From Stagonosporopsis chrysanthemi (taxonomy: Eukaryota > Ascomycota > Dothideomycetes > Pleosporales > Didymellaceae): DNA of 64,000 nucleotides. Under the pieces are notes generated by a model. The model ran no database searches, was not told where the DNA came from, and was given only the letters and a program-made list of their open reading frames with translations. The stretch is from NCBI GenBank assembly GCA_022560025.1, contig JAFISE010000126.1, forward strand, positions 1-64,000, written 5' to 3'. The position numbers and the translations under genes were made by a program. Of this stretch, positions 63,098 through 64,000 are shown one piece after another. Each line of letters starts with the position of its first letter. Position 1 is the stretch's first letter.

Positions 63098-64000
63098 GGA
63101 CTGACAGTGACTCTGATGGGGTGGATGATGACTGTGGTCTGCTTGGTTGTGGTATGCTCTCTCGATAACATCATTAGTATCGTAATTTTCACTAACTACA
63201 AACAGGCTGCGGATGGATGGGCCTTCCTTTTGGAGGCTCAGACTGCAAATCTGATTTTCCCTTACCAGATATTTTTCCCTCCGGTCTATTTGGCCCGGAA
63301 CCTTGTAAGTTCTTCGGCGCCTGTCCCCCAAACAGCATCAACCCTCCAGAGCGGTGCGGCCCATTTGGCTGCGACGGATACTGCGACGGCTCGAAGGGCT
63401 GCGATCCATGTCCACCTGAAGTTTGCGGTGGTCCGAAATGTCCCATTTCCACAGGATGTGGGCCGAAGCCTGGCCCTAATCCTTCCCCCCCTCCGTTGCG
63501 TCCAACCAAGTGCGGGAAGGAGCAGGAAACCACGGTCACTGAGAAGCTTGTCGTTTGCACCGAGAACATCAAGTTGGAGCCGACCACAATCGCCTCAATC
63601 AACTTCACACTTTCCACCACATTGACCTCGATTTGTGTAACTCCTGTTCTGTACACTCGGACTGGCTGCGGTCTTATGGGCACAACGGAGACGACCACAC
63701 TTTCCAGTACGACCATGAATTCGACCAGTACAGCACCAATGTGTACCCGTGCTCCACTCGACCTGAACAATGATGAGGGCGACAATGAGCAACCTCCCCG
63801 AACGAATACGACGACTACCGAAAGCCCGGCTTGTTCGCGTGCTCCACTGTCACTTGTCGATGATGAAGGCGACAATGAACATCCAACGCCGACTGAAGGT
63901 CCATCCTGCACGCGTGCTCCTCTTTCGCTAGATGATGACGAAGGAGACAATGAGCGGCCCACTGAGACCGAAGGCCCGTCTTGTACCCGCGCCCCGCTTT
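58740..64000 (+). CDS. Giant modular GH18 chitinase with CBM18 (3' end outside window)
   Basis: Five exons (58740-59004, 59053-59353, 59405-59598, 59651-63151, 63206-beyond 64000) give at least 1685 residues. A signal peptide (LSVLTTTFLALAALSTYTSA) begins the protein; 58752 is an alternative start. Two hevein-like CBM18 modules follow (CPDGSCC; CPLNVCCSHFGFCG). The GH18 barrel starts at RRIAYYEGWNTRRRPC and holds the catalytic GVDIDWEW motif (proton-donor Glu), then FNLLTYDLHG and ALWAID. The combination fits subgroup C chitinases. The domain ends near residue 550, followed by about 500 Ser/Thr-rich residues, Pro heptads, PTPGK repeats, a run of 11 Asp and a Cys-rich segment (CGLLGCGCGW). The last exon has a 25-residue tandem repeat and runs off the window. 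Probably secreted or wall-bound, acting on own or foreign chitin. Confidence 0.88.
60487..62040 (+). repeat. Ser/Thr-rich low-complexity coding region
   Basis: About 520 codons dominated by Ser, Thr, Pro, Ala and Val directly after the GH18 domain. It is likely a heavily O-mannosylated, extended stalk. No clear period is visible. Confidence 0.7.
62107..62650 (+). repeat. Heptad (21-base) tandem repeat in the chitinase
   Basis: Degenerate 7-residue units, best kept as SPGISLP between about 62251 and 62313 and again near 62386. Variants include SPEFTMP, SPESTMP, PPGTSLT and LPGSSLP. At least 20 units can be followed. Confidence 0.75.
62831..62890 (+). repeat. PTPGK pentapeptide repeat
   Basis: Four 15-base units encoding PTPGK, with one PTPEK variant. 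Confidence 0.75.
63064..63096 (+). repeat. (GAT)11 microsatellite encoding 11 Asp
   Basis: Eleven uninterrupted GAT codons just before the Cys-rich segment of the chitinase. Such pure trinucleotide runs are prone to length change. Confidence 0.9.
63742..64000 (+). repeat. 25-residue tandem repeat at the chitinase C-terminus (continues outside)
   Basis: Units begin C(T/S)RAPL(S/D)L, then an acidic DDEGDNE core and a Thr/Pro/Glu-rich end closing GPS. The first unit is longer (about 30 residues), the next two are 25 residues, and a fourth starts at the window end. Confidence 0.8.

Noticed and set aside
63192..63962. Minus-strand ORF of 256 codons at the window end
   Set aside because: Antisense shadow of the last chitinase exon, with the mirrored repeat.

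Overview
The window is nuclear DNA of a filamentous ascomycete (Pezizomycotina, possibly Dothideomycetes; the class is a guess). The signs are short GT-AG introns of about 45-200 bases, Zn2Cys6 regulators, a CFEM-like protein, a HET/NB-ARC protein, a Pth11/SAT4-type rhodopsin-domain protein, a GH18 chitinase with CBM18 modules, and single-copy fungal genes such as UTP10, NRDE2 and LEU4. Exon structures were worked out by hand. Every spliced model given here keeps its reading frame across all junctions.

Layout. 1-6.5 kb is gene-poor: two related short inverted-repeat elements (186-463 and 5336-5570), a GNAT acetyltransferase, a CFEM-like membrane protein and a small secreted protein. 6.6-12 kb is a likely sugar-use cluster: a GH35 beta-galactosidase, a Zn2Cys6 regulator and a sugar transporter, with a 24-base palindrome between the last two. 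12.3-20 kb holds a small membrane protein, a proline racemase/epimerase-family enzyme, an unrecognised protein, a patatin-like phospholipase and glutamate decarboxylase. 20.7-27.2 kb is the most unusual locus: a 1400-residue NLR-like protein reading degenerate alpha/beta-hydrolase - NB-ARC - HET - helical tail, divergent from a CorA-like membrane protein.

28-39 kb has a second Zn2Cys6 regulator, a 3.9-kb stretch with no supported gene, a short-chain dehydrogenase, a DUF1989 protein and an unrecognised nuclear-looking protein. 40-48 kb has a DENN-type (LCHN/Anr2-like) protein, LEU4, a possible orphan ORF, and an O-methyltransferase divergent from a seven-helix rhodopsin-domain protein. 48.6-57.6 kb has UTP10 and NRDE2 in a head-to-head pair. 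From 58.7 kb to the window end runs a giant modular chitinase whose C-terminus lies outside the window.

How genes work together. GH35, transporter and regulator form one catabolic unit. The NLR-like gene and CorA-like gene share a promoter region and could form a sensor/membrane-effector pair (inference). UTP10 and NRDE2 are both RNA-related housekeeping genes. The O-methyltransferase and rhodopsin-domain pair resembles part of a secondary-metabolite locus, but no backbone enzyme is present. No tRNA, rRNA or CRISPR array was found.
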